Shown here one piece after another: positions 1 to 9,850 of a stretch of 31,848 bases of DNA; positions within the stretch are counted from its first letter, which is position 1, and each line of letters opens with the position of its first letter. The DNA is from Zarea fungicola (lineage: Eukaryota; Ascomycota; Sordariomycetes; Hypocreales; Cordycipitaceae). Under the pieces are notes generated by a model. The model saw nothing but the letters and a program-made list of their open reading frames with translations. It ran no database searches and was not told where the DNA came from. The stretch covers positions 1 through 31,848 of the forward strand of contig FWCC01000373.1 of assembly GCA_900169235.1 (NCBI GenBank). The letters are read 5' to 3'. The translations under genes and the position numbers were made by a program.

Positions 1-1436
1 GGGGGCGTGGCACAAGTACATGGCATGTTCGAAATATTTTTGAGCTTCTACTACATGTAACTAATAAGCCGTTTCAAGATAGCCGTAGCTGACCGACGAA
101 CTAGTTTCTGCTGTGCTTGGACCGTGTCCTAAACTCAATGGGGGGAGCCGGAACGGCAACGGCTGATGGAGCTAACAATCGTGGTTAGGCCAGGTTGGGT
201 AACCAATCTTGTATCTTCGAAGTACGCTACGGAGTATTTCAAAACGTAGGAAAAGGCACAGCTACAAGTGCAGGGATGTATGCTACCTATCTTGCAGGCC
301 TCTGTATCCAGCATCCTTTTTGTTGATGTAAATGATTAGAAATGGCGGGCTTCGCTCGAACTAAACCATGAAGGAACAATATGATTGACATTCCACGCAA
401 GCTAGAGAAGCTGACTCCGGGATGCTTGAATCTGCCAACAGCTGGTGTTTCTTGTTAAGATGCGCTAACATAGAGAACGATAGAGTCACCGCATGATTTC
501 CCGATGGTACTCGAATACAAGAGCGGTAATCGGGACGTGGAAAGAGAAGAAAAAAATAATATCAACGAACATGACACGAGTAGCCCAGAACACCCCAAGC
601 CTCCCAATCGGCTCAATCACCACACAATCGGCCCAAGAGGGGAAATCGGGACTTTGCAAGCAATGCAACGCCACCAACCCCGGCATCTTTCGTTTTATGT
701 ATAGGCCAGGCAGCAGGTTTTCTTCCCCCTCACCGTTGGTGGCTGACAGGCGTGATAACTACAATCCGCTTTTATTAGTTGCTGCTGGCGTATTGCGGGT
801 CACTGGCCGACTCATCTCATCGGGTTTTCACTTATCGTAGTTTGGCGTTGACCGGAGGTTGGTAGAACGATGTAACTCTGCTCTTCTCCGGCCGGCAATC
901 ACGGCAGGGACAACTAGCTCATGGACTTGATCATCAAGCCTTTCTGTGCTCATTTGCATGTAAAATCAAATCTAGACACTTTGCCACACTTAGTCTACTA
1001 ACCAAAACTGGGTTGACGGGACGCATGGTGTCCTTGTTCTGCTTCAGTGGAGGGGGGAAAGGATGAGCGCAACAAAAGATCTTAAATTTCAGTTTCAGTC
1101 TAACTAAATCTGCTTTAAATTAGAAAGCCCGCCTCCACCTAAACAAACAATTGCAGTTCCTTCTCTAGAAGTTACGTGTACTGTACTTCTATTCTTAGCA
1201 CTAGCCGTTCTTCAACAGCCACCAACAGTTCTGCGCCTCCCACAGGAACATCTTCCATTCGCTCGCTTCAACCCGTTGCGTTGCGTGTCATCTCGCATAG
1301 TACTATCCATTCCGTTTAATTTATGCAGATATAAAAACTTGAGCCAGCTTACTCGCTTTTGGATTTCTCGCTTGTCTTGTACCAAATGGTATTTTTGTTG
1401 CAGAGCTTCTCCTCTTGTGTGCAAAGTTCCACAGGC
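1..1436. other. Intergenic / upstream region with no supported gene
   Basis: No reading frame here shows a recognisable family, plausible codon usage or a convincing start with splice sites. The longest frame (493-840, +, 115 codons) is overlapped by open frames on both strands and looks like chance. The last few hundred bases should contain the promoter and 5' leader of the Zn2Cys6 gene that starts at 1437. No tRNA, repeat array or inverted repeat was recognised. Confidence 0.5.
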
Positions 1437-2254
1437 ATGTCCCCATTCGGCAAACCGGGTATGTCAGTTTCGACGCATGTTAATAGTACAAAAAGTGTTT
1501 CAATTAACTCAATTAACTCTTTTCATCTATAGCGGCGCGAAGCCTACACGGATGTTGGACATGCCGTGCTCGTCGAAAGAAATGCGACGAACGCCGGCCT
1601 TTTTGCGCTGCCTGTGCGTCGCTGCAGCTTGAATGCCATGGCTATGGGGTAAAGCCGAGCTGGATGGATAATGGACCATTGCAAAAGGAACGAGCGCTTC
1701 AATTTAAGCAGATTGTAAGCCTCACCAAGACAAAAAAGGCACGGCAGAAAACCCAGCAGCAGCAGCTAGAACTAGTTGCCCAGTCGCCGCACCCATCGCC
1801 TTGCTCGCTTCAGACAGACTCGCCAATAGCTAGAATGGAAGGACTGCAGGGCAGTATGACGATATCCTCAGCAGAGAGTTTTTCGCAAGACCTGCAAAAT
1901 ATAAACGTGCTACCCATAAATGATCAAACAGGTTGGGTTCTGCGCGATGCCCCAAGCAGCCTTCTCAATACTGAATCAGCATCGTCCTACCTTGTTGGCG
2001 CAAGTTGTTACTCGCAACCAAGATCAATCATCCTCGACTCCACCATAGACACAGCATTTGGAGCTATGTCACCGTCATCATATATTCACCCGCCACTGCC
2101 GGGCTGTTCGAGTCAGATTGAATACCCACCGACTGACGCGTTGTGGGGAGACATGCAATTCTACTTTGACAACTCTCTCCACACTGCCTTTGAGATGAAT
2201 AACGAGCCAGCGAATGTATCTTGGGACGGAAACTATCTACCGATGTTTCACTGA
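1437..2254 (+). CDS. Short Zn(2)-C6 fungal-type transcription factor
   Basis: Two exons, 1437-1458 and 1533-2254, are joined across a 74-nt intron with a GTATGT donor, a TTAACTC branch-like site and a CTATAG acceptor, giving 247 aa. The first exon is only 22 nt and encodes MSPFGKP. The second opens straight into a complete Zn2Cys6 binuclear cluster, about residues 14-41, beginning GCWTCRARRKKC and ending in LQLEC, followed by HGYG. Six cysteines in this spacing bind two zinc ions and contact DNA in the nucleus. A basic stretch and a Gln run follow, then a Ser/Pro-rich tail. Family members usually continue into a fungal-specific transcription factor domain of several hundred residues. Here a stop at 2252-2254 comes before any such domain, and no continuation was seen downstream in any frame. 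The gene is either a naturally short DNA-binding protein or a 3'-truncated regulator. The DNA-binding call is firm; the target is unknown. Confidence 0.82.
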
Positions 2255-3856
2255 GATGTAGCAACTGCCAGTATCTAACAACGAATGCCTACGATTCTTG
2301 TACCACCCTGGCAGTAGCAGGAAAGATATTGGCGAGGCTTGCGATTGTGGGTTTCTCTTTGTGATGCAAAGAACGAATTTAGCTTTTATTTGATCTGGAG
2401 AATGAGCTTATAATTTTAGAAACTTGCAATAGTTTCAAGGAATTTTCATGAAATGCCCAAGCCCTGAAAATAAAACACTAAAAACACTGGTCTGGTTGAG
2501 GCCTCACGTTAGCAAATATGCAAGGCCCCCAGTCACCACCGCCAACGCTAAACTGTTTTTGATTACGGTTACAACCGACTGTGAAAGCTGATTCGGTGTA
2601 AAGGCAGTTCAGTTCCTTGATCAGGTGCTTTGATTATCCAAAACGTACGACTCGTTGTGCCTCATGGACACTTCATGCGGCCGGAGTAACCCAAAAACCT
2701 CCACATAACCCAAAAACAGTTCCGAATAGTTCCATAATCGCACCCGACTTTTTTTCCTCCCCCAGTGCCACCTTATATCCAATCAAACTTGCGGATGGGG
2801 TTGCCCATTAGAGCCATGGGCAGGTTAGCTGCACCCTCTGTGCGCCAAGTTGAAGCTTAGACGGTCTCCCAGACCTGTTGGCCACAAAGTACAAGGCTGA
2901 GGGCTCAGAAGCCCTGACCACTAGCATATGGACTCCGAGTCTGGTATTACACACTATTTAGCCTCGTGAGCCCACTCGCTGGAACCCTTTGCCTTTTCTG
3001 GACGGGTAGGTAAAGAGGGTTATAACTCTTTCCCTGCTATTCTGTGTCTGAGCCGTGGCAAATCAGTGCCTAGTCCTATAGAACGCCAGTGACCTTGGTC
3101 CTGCAGCACAAATTAATATAGACCGCACTGCCCGATTGCTAAGCAAATATTTAACTGGACGAGAAGCACAAATATTGGGTAGCTGTCTTGACTCGCTAGG
3201 TGGATCAGAGTCTACACAAGCTTAAAATAGAGCAATCTAGGGATTTCGGTAACAATTCTCTTACCCGGACAATACCCACTTACAAAACTGCAACACTTCG
3301 GTGTTATCTCATAGGGCTGCCTCTGCAAAATTGTCTGGTCGAAAAAGGGGCAGGCAATTGCTCCAGTGCAGTCCACTCGCGGCTGACATGGCCAACAATA
3401 AACCATTACCATCTCCACACCGCCCTCGCTGTCTTCTATACGATTTGGGAACCTGAGATGGATGTAAGCCGACCCATCAGAATAGTCCGATCAGCCGGAT
3501 AGCCTGTTGAAACTTGTGGCGGTGCTAGCTGAACTAATAAAGTCTCTTCCAGATCATTATGCTTTGTCACTATTCCGCTTCTCCCATTGAAAAACAAATA
3601 TAGGAACAGTACAACCCCACAGTTGAGTGACGCCACATTTAATTCAGCATCTAACTCAAAATAATGATAATTATTAGATTGCAAATGTTAAGCGGGATAT
3701 CACTTTAATTGAACTCTAATTCACACTATAAAGCCGGCTGATTACCGCACCGTACTATGAATCCATTCTCTTTTCCACCTTCCATTTCAGTTGTAAATTC
3801 AGCGCTCAATCTAATCTAGAACAACCTCTATCATTTTCCTAATACAACCCACAGCC
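2255..3856. other. Intergenic region, nothing firm
   Basis: About 1.6 kb, AT-rich, between the Zn2Cys6 gene and the secreted-protein gene. Small open frames at 2617-2811 and 3200-3502 (+) and 3436-3684 (-) have no recognisable domain and no splice context, so they were not called. The right end holds the promoter of the 3857 gene. Confidence 0.5.
3727..3732 (+). promoter_or_regulatory. Possible TATA box of the secreted-protein gene
   Basis: A TATAAA hexamer lies about 125 bp upstream of the ATG at 3857 and is followed by a pyrimidine-rich stretch, as is common in strongly expressed fungal genes. The assignment rests only on sequence and position. Confidence 0.4.
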
Positions 3857-4726
3857 ATGAGATTCGCCCCAATCAGTCTTCTAGTCGGCTTAGCAGCTGC
3901 AGATGCCGGCATTACCTTTCAGGTATACGATGGACCCAGCTGCAATCAGAACTCCTTGAAACCCGACAAAGTCATTCAGAATATCAACAGCAACTCTGGT
4001 AACGGGGTCGAGAGCAGCGGCTGCACAGCTGTCAGCTTCAAATCGGGCAAATTCGTGCAATTTTCTGATGGTTTCAAATGCAACATCTACTCCGACTTTT
4101 CATGCAAAAACTTTGTGCTGAGCGTAACGGCCCCAGACGGCTGCGACTCTCAGCCCGGAAACAGCGTTCTGTGCTTCAGCCAGGCCGAGTTTGACAATCC
4201 GTTTGCCACCTCCCACGTCAGCATCACAGTGGGCAGCAAAGAAGTGGGCGTGTCGCAAAACGTGGGTTCACTATTCACCGAGGGAATTGCGCTGGCCTGT
4301 GGCGATACCGGATGCGACCCGACCAACAAACGGTCGTTCCCTTACAACCACTTCAACCAGCACGGCCAAACTAGCATCTCCCTCACCGGAAGCTACCAGA
4401 ATACCAACCAGCGAGATTACATGAAGGCCCTTCTGACGTCGGTTCAATCCAAAACGCTTCATGGCCTCGGAGTTGATGGGAGTGGCTCCTCCGCGAACGA
4501 TAATCTGATTGCAACTCAGTTCACCTTTTTCCAGGTCGTCATCAGGGATCAGGGTGGCAGTATTCAGTGCCAGATGACTGCAACCATCGACACCAGCTCT
4601 CAGAAACAGGGTCCAGGCGACTGTGGTATTGTCGGTAAGCTGGAGAGCGCAGCACTCCAGGCTATTCCTGCCGTTGGAGGTCTTCTTGCCAAGGCATTTG
4701 ACTTCACCTGCAAGATTGCGAACTAG
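3857..4726 (+). CDS. Orphan secreted cysteine-containing protein
   Basis: Single-exon frame of 289 aa with a fungal-type start context (ACAGCCATGA). Residues 1-17 form a signal peptide (MRFAPISLLVGLAAADA), with likely cleavage before GITFQVYDG. The mature protein has about eleven cysteines, including closely spaced pairs (GFKCNIYSDFSCK, ACGDTGCD), and ends in a cysteine nine or so residues after a hydrophobic patch (AIPAVGGLLAKAF). This suggests a disulfide-stabilised extracellular protein. No transmembrane segment, GPI signal or known catalytic motif was seen. Codon use is C-ending and regular, unlike the surrounding spacer, so the gene looks functional. I do not recognise the family. It could be an effector-like, cell-wall-associated or antimicrobial protein, but nothing in the sequence decides this. 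The neighbours, a regulator and a HET gene, do not help. Confidence 0.8.
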   Translation: MRFAPISLLVGLAAADAGITFQVYDGPSCNQNSLKPDKVIQNINSNSGNGVESSGCTAVSFKSGKFVQFSDGFKCNIYSDFSCKNFVLSVTAPDGCDSQPGNSVLCFSQAEFDNPFATSHVSITVGSKEVGVSQNVGSLFTEGIALACGDTGCDPTNKRSFPYNHFNQHGQTSISLTGSYQNTNQRDYMKALLTSVQSKTLHGLGVDGSGSSANDNLIATQFTFFQVVIRDQGGSIQCQMTATIDTSSQKQGPGDCGIVGKLESAALQAIPAVGGLLAKAFDFTCKIAN

Positions 4727-4989
4727 ATGAACTGTGGAATAAACCAGGAAAGGTATGCAGTAGGGGGATAGGACTTGAGTGTGAAGTCGTGCTTTGCAAT
4801 GATTATAATGTGAGACTGTTTCGTTGCAGCGAATATGTATATAGCATGAGGCTGGCTGGAGATGCCGTCGGCCAGTCAGCGATGAACTGAATTCTTCATA
4901 CCCTATATAGTACATTTACGAATACGTGTGATTAAATTTTTTTTTTTTTTTTTTGATATTTGCCATTCAAAAGTAGTCGTAGATCCTGA

Positions 4990-7029
4990 TCAGTGAATTT
5001 CGAATCTCTCCATCTTCAACTCTCCGTCCTGCAAGAGCTCAGCCGCTTCGCCGTCCATGAATCCAAGAATGAAACAGGTACCAACATGGAGATAATGAGT
5101 GCCTTTCTTCCTCAAGACAATGGGCAGCCCGTTTCCGGCCAGTACGCAAATCACGTCATCCAGCTCAGAATATTTTGGACAGAGGCCGAGATAGCCATCT
5201 CTTGTTGTAAAAAAACGATAAGCATAAGACAATTTTAGAGCCTGCTGCCCCTGGGTTTGCGAAAATTGACGGCTCAGTAAGGCTTGCTCAATAATCAGCA
5301 CAATCGATCCCCTGCGCATCGTTTGAAGCTCAGATTCAGTAAAGAAGTTGTCAGCAAGCCAACCGTACATCTGGTCCTCTTCCACACCGAATAGCTCCGC
5401 AGTTGCTCGATGATACGGAGCCCATTCGTTGGAAACTTTGTCCTGCTTCGTGTAGGCTGTATTAGCCGCCTTGGACAAATAACTGATGAAATGCTCGAAT
5501 AGTTGCGAAACAGGCAGAGACGAACGATCTTGCATGAAAACTCTCATGACTGCCTGAAGCGGTGGAATACCAGTAATGTAGGATGAATACTTGTCGCAAA
5601 AGACGCCGATGAACTTTAAGAAGAGAAGAGGTGCATCGACGGAATCCTCACACGGAAATTCATATGTTTCTTCAATATGTTGCAGCGTAATTCCGTGAAC
5701 AGTGAGATGCGCCCCGTCTATCTGGACATCTCTAATGATATCTTCGGAGATGCCCGCATTCGCTCGAGCTTGATCCGGCTGCAGAAATTTCCCATCATCA
5801 ATATCCGGGTAGTTTGGCACCCAAGTAGGGAGCGACTGCGGATACGCCATGTAGCCCACGCCGGCTGCCTCCAGGAATATCAGATGACATGCCCTGTATT
5901 TTTGCAGTTCGGCCAGGTTCTGCTGGCGCGACAGCAAGCCAATCCATGCACGGGCGTAGTCGATGTATGCAACATGTGTTGGTGTCGACTTTGCGTAATC
6001 TGGAATAATATCCATCTCAGTCAGACCTAGAAAGGCGTATATGTGATCCTTTGGGTTTGTCGCTTTGAGTAGTAATGATGTGAAGAACGAGTCTAGTGCT
6101 CGAAAAACTGTGACAGTGGGCGATCTTGCACAACCAAGCTTCATTTGCTTTTGATGATGAATTCTCGCGAATTCGCGCCAGGTTTGCAGTCCAGTGAAGT
6201 AACCCTCCCACACGTCAGACGCGAGGAAGCTCGGCCTAGCATGTTTTTTGTTTGACGAGACCTTTCGAGTAATCTGGTATAATTGCTCGGCAGACGCCAT
6301 GTCGACTGATTTTCCTGCGCAGCAGAGGAGCATCCTTTTAGCGAGGACGGCTTCTTGCAGAATCCATGCACGGTCCCAGTACGGTAGATTGAGCAGCGAC
6401 TTCATTGAAGCAAACGCCTTGTTTCGCAGGTAGAAGGCCTCCTGATCCGGATCATCCACGCAGCAGAACTCCTGCAAAGTTGAAAACAAATCGAGGATCA
6501 ACGGAATACTAACGCTTGCGTCTATGACATTATCGGCAGGGTCGAATAGATGGCAAAATGTTGCACCCAGTTTCTCAAGAGATTCGAGTCCCAAGATTGT
6601 TTGATCTGTTCCGGTTCCCAACCACGCAATAACGAACTCGGCAGTAGAGTAGAGAGACCCCATGAGCTGCACCTGCTGGCCTTTCTCACCGACGTCGTTC
6701 TGGTTGATGCAGAGGGCGTCTATCCAGATGCGAAACGTGGCGCTGTTCCTGTCGGAGAAGGCGTTGCTCCAGTGGCTCTTGACGCACCGGAGCGCTGCAG
6801 CCAAATTGGTAGTAACGGGAACATCCTGGCCGTCAAGCGATATTGTCTCTGTGACATTCTCATCACCCCAGACGTATGACAAAGCCGTGTATGGCGGTGC
6901 TTTGGAGAGGGATACCGTCTCGAGCCGGCAAGAAATGGGTTGCCCTGGATCGTTGTCAACCCTCAAAAGGCGGATTTCAGATTCGGATACATTGAGTGGA
7001 TTGTAAAGTGGATTTCCCTGGTTTGCCAT
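4990..7029 (-). CDS. HET-domain (heterokaryon incompatibility) protein
   Basis: Uninterrupted frame of 679 aa. The N-terminal part is a HET domain: YTALSYVWGD at residues 47-56, IWIDALCINQND at 101-112, a QLMGSLYSTAEFVIAWLG block at about 121-138, and RAWILQE at 220-226. The downstream DHIYAFLGL (328-336) is the conserved element after the domain in this family. The C-terminus carries the usual HET-protein tail (DGYLGLCP, DDVICVLAGNGLPIVLR). HET domains are related to TIR domains and trigger regulated cell death when incompatible hyphae fuse. Many paralogues per genome are normal and most have no known partner. All conserved motifs are present with no stop or frameshift, so it appears intact. 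No second domain (ankyrin, NACHT or WD40) is fused. The specific recognition role is unknown. Confidence 0.93.
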   Translation of the reverse strand: MANQGNPLYNPLNVSESEIRLLRVDNDPGQPISCRLETVSLSKAPPYTALSYVWGDENVTETISLDGQDVPVTTNLAAALRCVKSHWSNAFSDRNSATFRIWIDALCINQNDVGEKGQQVQLMGSLYSTAEFVIAWLGTGTDQTILGLESLEKLGATFCHLFDPADNVIDASVSIPLILDLFSTLQEFCCVDDPDQEAFYLRNKAFASMKSLLNLPYWDRAWILQEAVLAKRMLLCCAGKSVDMASAEQLYQITRKVSSNKKHARPSFLASDVWEGYFTGLQTWREFARIHHQKQMKLGCARSPTVTVFRALDSFFTSLLLKATNPKDHIYAFLGLTEMDIIPDYAKSTPTHVAYIDYARAWIGLLSRQQNLAELQKYRACHLIFLEAAGVGYMAYPQSLPTWVPNYPDIDDGKFLQPDQARANAGISEDIIRDVQIDGAHLTVHGITLQHIEETYEFPCEDSVDAPLLFLKFIGVFCDKYSSYITGIPPLQAVMRVFMQDRSSLPVSQLFEHFISYLSKAANTAYTKQDKVSNEWAPYHRATAELFGVEEDQMYGWLADNFFTESELQTMRRGSIVLIIEQALLSRQFSQTQGQQALKLSYAYRFFTTRDGYLGLCPKYSELDDVICVLAGNGLPIVLRKKGTHYLHVGTCFILGFMDGEAAELLQDGELKMERFEIH

Positions 7030-7664
7030 ATGTGAAGATGATATTTAGCAACTTGTAATACTAGTATGTGAGGGGGGTATTAGAGAGTGAATAAACATCA
7101 ATTCCGTGCCTAGAATGAGATAATTATTGGAGAATGCGACCCGGTTCCCTATTCTCATGACCTAGACATTGGGTCGAATAACCAACAGTTGGTAGCTTAG
7201 TGTGCTGCCTTATGCCAAGACTTCTGGTGGCGCAGCCAGTTAATACAGATTCAACAAGAGGCTTGATTCCGCCACGGTACTTATATTCAGCTATAGCTGA
7301 ACATTGTGCTAAAATAACCAAATGATTTTTTGGTAAGGTGTAATTGGAGCGGAGCCCTGCATCTTCTTCGAGGTTATGCGCTGCCCAGATATCGCAAGGC
7401 CGTGGTGCGTAAGCGAAGTAGAAAATGGAGTGGGAAATAGACAAGAACAAAGAAGATTTATTAAAAAAAAATAGAATTCATCTATTTCTGAGAAATTTCT
7501 TGTCTTGCTCACGTCCTCAACACATCGACTCTTACGCAGATGGGTGCACAAATCAGCGACAATCCGCACCTGGTCACCGTCTAGGTCAAGACCACTCGTT
7601 TATATATACAGTGTGTCATTTTACATGGTAATTTGTATCTATCCAACCTCCTTTACGCCTTGCG
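7030..7664. other. Intergenic spacer between HET gene and TRAPPC13
   Basis: This spacer holds the upstream region of the HET gene and the 3' flank of the TRAPPC13-like gene, both on the minus strand. It contains A/T-rich tracts, for example around 7460-7470. No coding potential or RNA gene was recognised. Confidence 0.45.
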
Positions 7665-8990
7665 TCAACGCACTGCCCTCGTGCCCAACTTTCCCGTTGA
7701 CAGGAACCCTTTATTTCCCATCTCTCCACGCCATCCAATCCCCAAGACGCCAAACAGGATCCTCCCGTCCGGCCCTCCTCCCGCACTCGCCTCCGTCGCC
7801 CGCGCAAGCACATCCACCACGTCCTCCTCGGCGACACCATCTGCCAATTGCTTCTGCCTCGACGTCGCCTCGACCACAAAACACACCTGCTCCACCTCCC
7901 CAGGATGCAGCACGGGCTTCTCAACCCGCGCACCCCCTCCCCCAGCCAGCGTCGCCGCAGCTGGCGCCCCCGTCCAATTGCAGTCGCGGTACGACAGGCC
8001 CGGCTCAAGTTCCATGACCACGCGATCGAGCTGCATCGTGTCGTCGCTGCAGTTTTCCAGCTGTGCCTCCAAAAGCCATCGCCTCAGCGGCGCCGTACCC
8101 GCCGCCGCCGGATCTGGATCTGCCCGTGATTTTGTTGTCTGCAAGACGCCGACTTTGGTGCGCACAATCAGCGACGCTTTGCATATAAACTGGTACAGCT
8201 TCCGAAACGTCCTCGTGCGCCCGCTCGTCTCCGTCGCCTCGTAGTAGCTCACCGTCACGGCGAGCACGTGGTTCCCTTCCTCCTTCAAGTCAAACGACAC
8301 GATTCTCTGCAGCGTTGCGCCCGGCGGCAGGTCTTCTGCTGCTACCGCACCGCCGCCGCCATCATTTTCGTCTTGGTCGTCGTCGTCGTCTTTCTTCGTA
8401 GTGGAGGGTACTGGTTTTGACGCCGCGGCATTGTCATCAGTACTTTGTATCGGACCGAGTGCCAGTTTTTGCACCTTGCCAAGGCCTGGCGTCTTCATCT
8501 CTGCTTCGATGCGCACGTCGCGAATCTGTTTATTACCGCCACTGCCACCGCCATCGGCCGGGCCGCCGCCGCCGCCGCTGGGAAGATCATTGTTGGCGCA
8601 CAGGGTGCAGCTAAACGTCTCCCCGACGTACGCAGACCCAAAAGACACAGGCAGGTTTAAAATCGGGCTGAGCAGGAATGGGGCTGGATTTGTCGTCGTC
8701 TCGGCATCGGGGCGGTACGCAAGTGAGCCTGGGAGGTGGTGCGTTGTGGATGGTGTGGTCGTCGCGGACGGGGATTTAAATGGCGGCTCAATGGGATATT
8801 GTGAGACAAGAGACGGGCATGATAGTCTGGTTTATTGCCGTGCAGAAGAAGAGCTTCATTGTTAGCACAGCGTTCCCTTGGCGAGGTGGAATGGCGCAAA
8901 AAGAGGACAGGACACATACCGTAGGACTTTTACAGAGACGGAATGTGGTTCCTTGATTGGATCGTGGGATAGATATCTTTGGTGACTCAT
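7665..8990 (-). CDS. TRAPPC13: TRAPP complex subunit 13 (TRAPPC13-like)
   Basis: Two exons, 8990-8920 and 8826-7665, are joined across a 93-nt intron with a GTATGT donor, GCTAAC branch site and CCAG acceptor. The product is 410 aa. The start at 8990 (MSHQRYLSHDP) is supported because the join produces the family's N-terminal block SVKVLRLSCPSLVSQYP, followed by FLLSPILNLP and FGSAYVGETFSC. These are hallmarks of the DUF974/TRAPPC13 family. The middle carries low-complexity insertions (poly-Gly near an SGGGGG run, and an Asp-rich KKDDDDDQDEND loop). The C-terminus GILFGVLGIGWRGEMG-like block (actual text RILFGVLGIGWRGEMG) and KGFLSTGKL matches the family end. The protein is an accessory subunit of the TRAPP tethering complex in Golgi/secretory traffic, mainly beta-sandwich in fold. 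GC content is high, as in the rest of the central block. Nothing suggests damage. Confidence 0.88.
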
Positions 8991-9850
8991 GACTGGCAAT
9001 TATGAAATTCCGCGCGGGCCCAGCTTGCCTTGCGGTTGGGTGTGCGGGTGCGCGCCTGTTTGGTTGTGTGAAAGGGAGAGCTTTATTGCTTGTTGGAACT
9101 TGTTACGACGTCGGTGGGACAGCTTATTGCTGGGAGTGGGGGTGGGTCACAGTGACAGCTTCACAAGCTTGAAGCTCTAATTCTATAGCTACCATCAAAA
9201 TGAAACGTATCTTTGCAGGTATTTCGTATTGAAGCTATTTAGAAACGAATGAAGCTAATAGTAGAAGTATGTTTTACGAAATGGAATTCAAGACACCTAT
9301 AATGCTACGGGGCTGGTTAGTTTATACAACGATCAAAAGAGTCACGCACAATAGCCAGCCGGTAGCTGGACGGGCAACATGGAAATCTGCCAAGATTAGC
9401 AAATACGGAAAAAATCATGCTTGTCAAGCTATTGCTTGGAAGCCTTTAAGCCTGTTTAAATTCAGTATAAATTTGTTTTTGCAGCGCACTGTTGCATTTT
9501 TGGCATTAGTTTGTCCTCGCCACGAAATAATACTTAGAATATGAGCTTCGCGGCTCATCGACGAACGGTTCTTCTTTCTTTTTCCCTCCTTGCCTAAAAA
9601 GTCCAATGGAAGAAACGAAACGAAACGAAACGACAATACGTCTTGGTTGGCCTATGACCCTAAAAGTCAATGCCACGCAAAACATTGCGAGTCAGTGTGC
9701 CAAAGAATAATAGTAAAATATTTTTAAACAGCCAAGAGCAACCTTTTTTGTCGTTTTGTTTTTAATATGCTTACGTCCTTTTACAAACCGGGTGGAGGAG
9801 GAACCTGTAATGCCCAATCAGTTAGTCACATACTCTAATGCAATAACACT
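8991..9850. other. Intergenic spacer, TRAPPC13 5' side to KH gene 3' side
   Basis: The spacer contains the TRAPPC13 upstream region and the long AT-rich 3' flank of the KH-domain gene. A short pentanucleotide run (AAACG, four copies) is at about 9612-9632. The open frames at 9269-9544 and 9424-9636 overlap in antisense and have no domain, so no gene is called. Confidence 0.45.

Noticed and set aside
493..840. 115-codon plus-strand frame
   Set aside because: Overlapped by open frames on both strands and without domain, signal peptide or splice context.
4271..4915. 214-codon minus-strand frame antisense to the secreted-protein gene
   Set aside because: The opposite frame has a signal peptide, regular cysteines and good start context; this one is its antisense shadow.
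8983..8989. TGACTCA motif overlapping the TRAPPC13 start region
   Set aside because: It lies within the 5' leader directly at the start codon of a trafficking gene with no expected starvation control, so it is probably chance.
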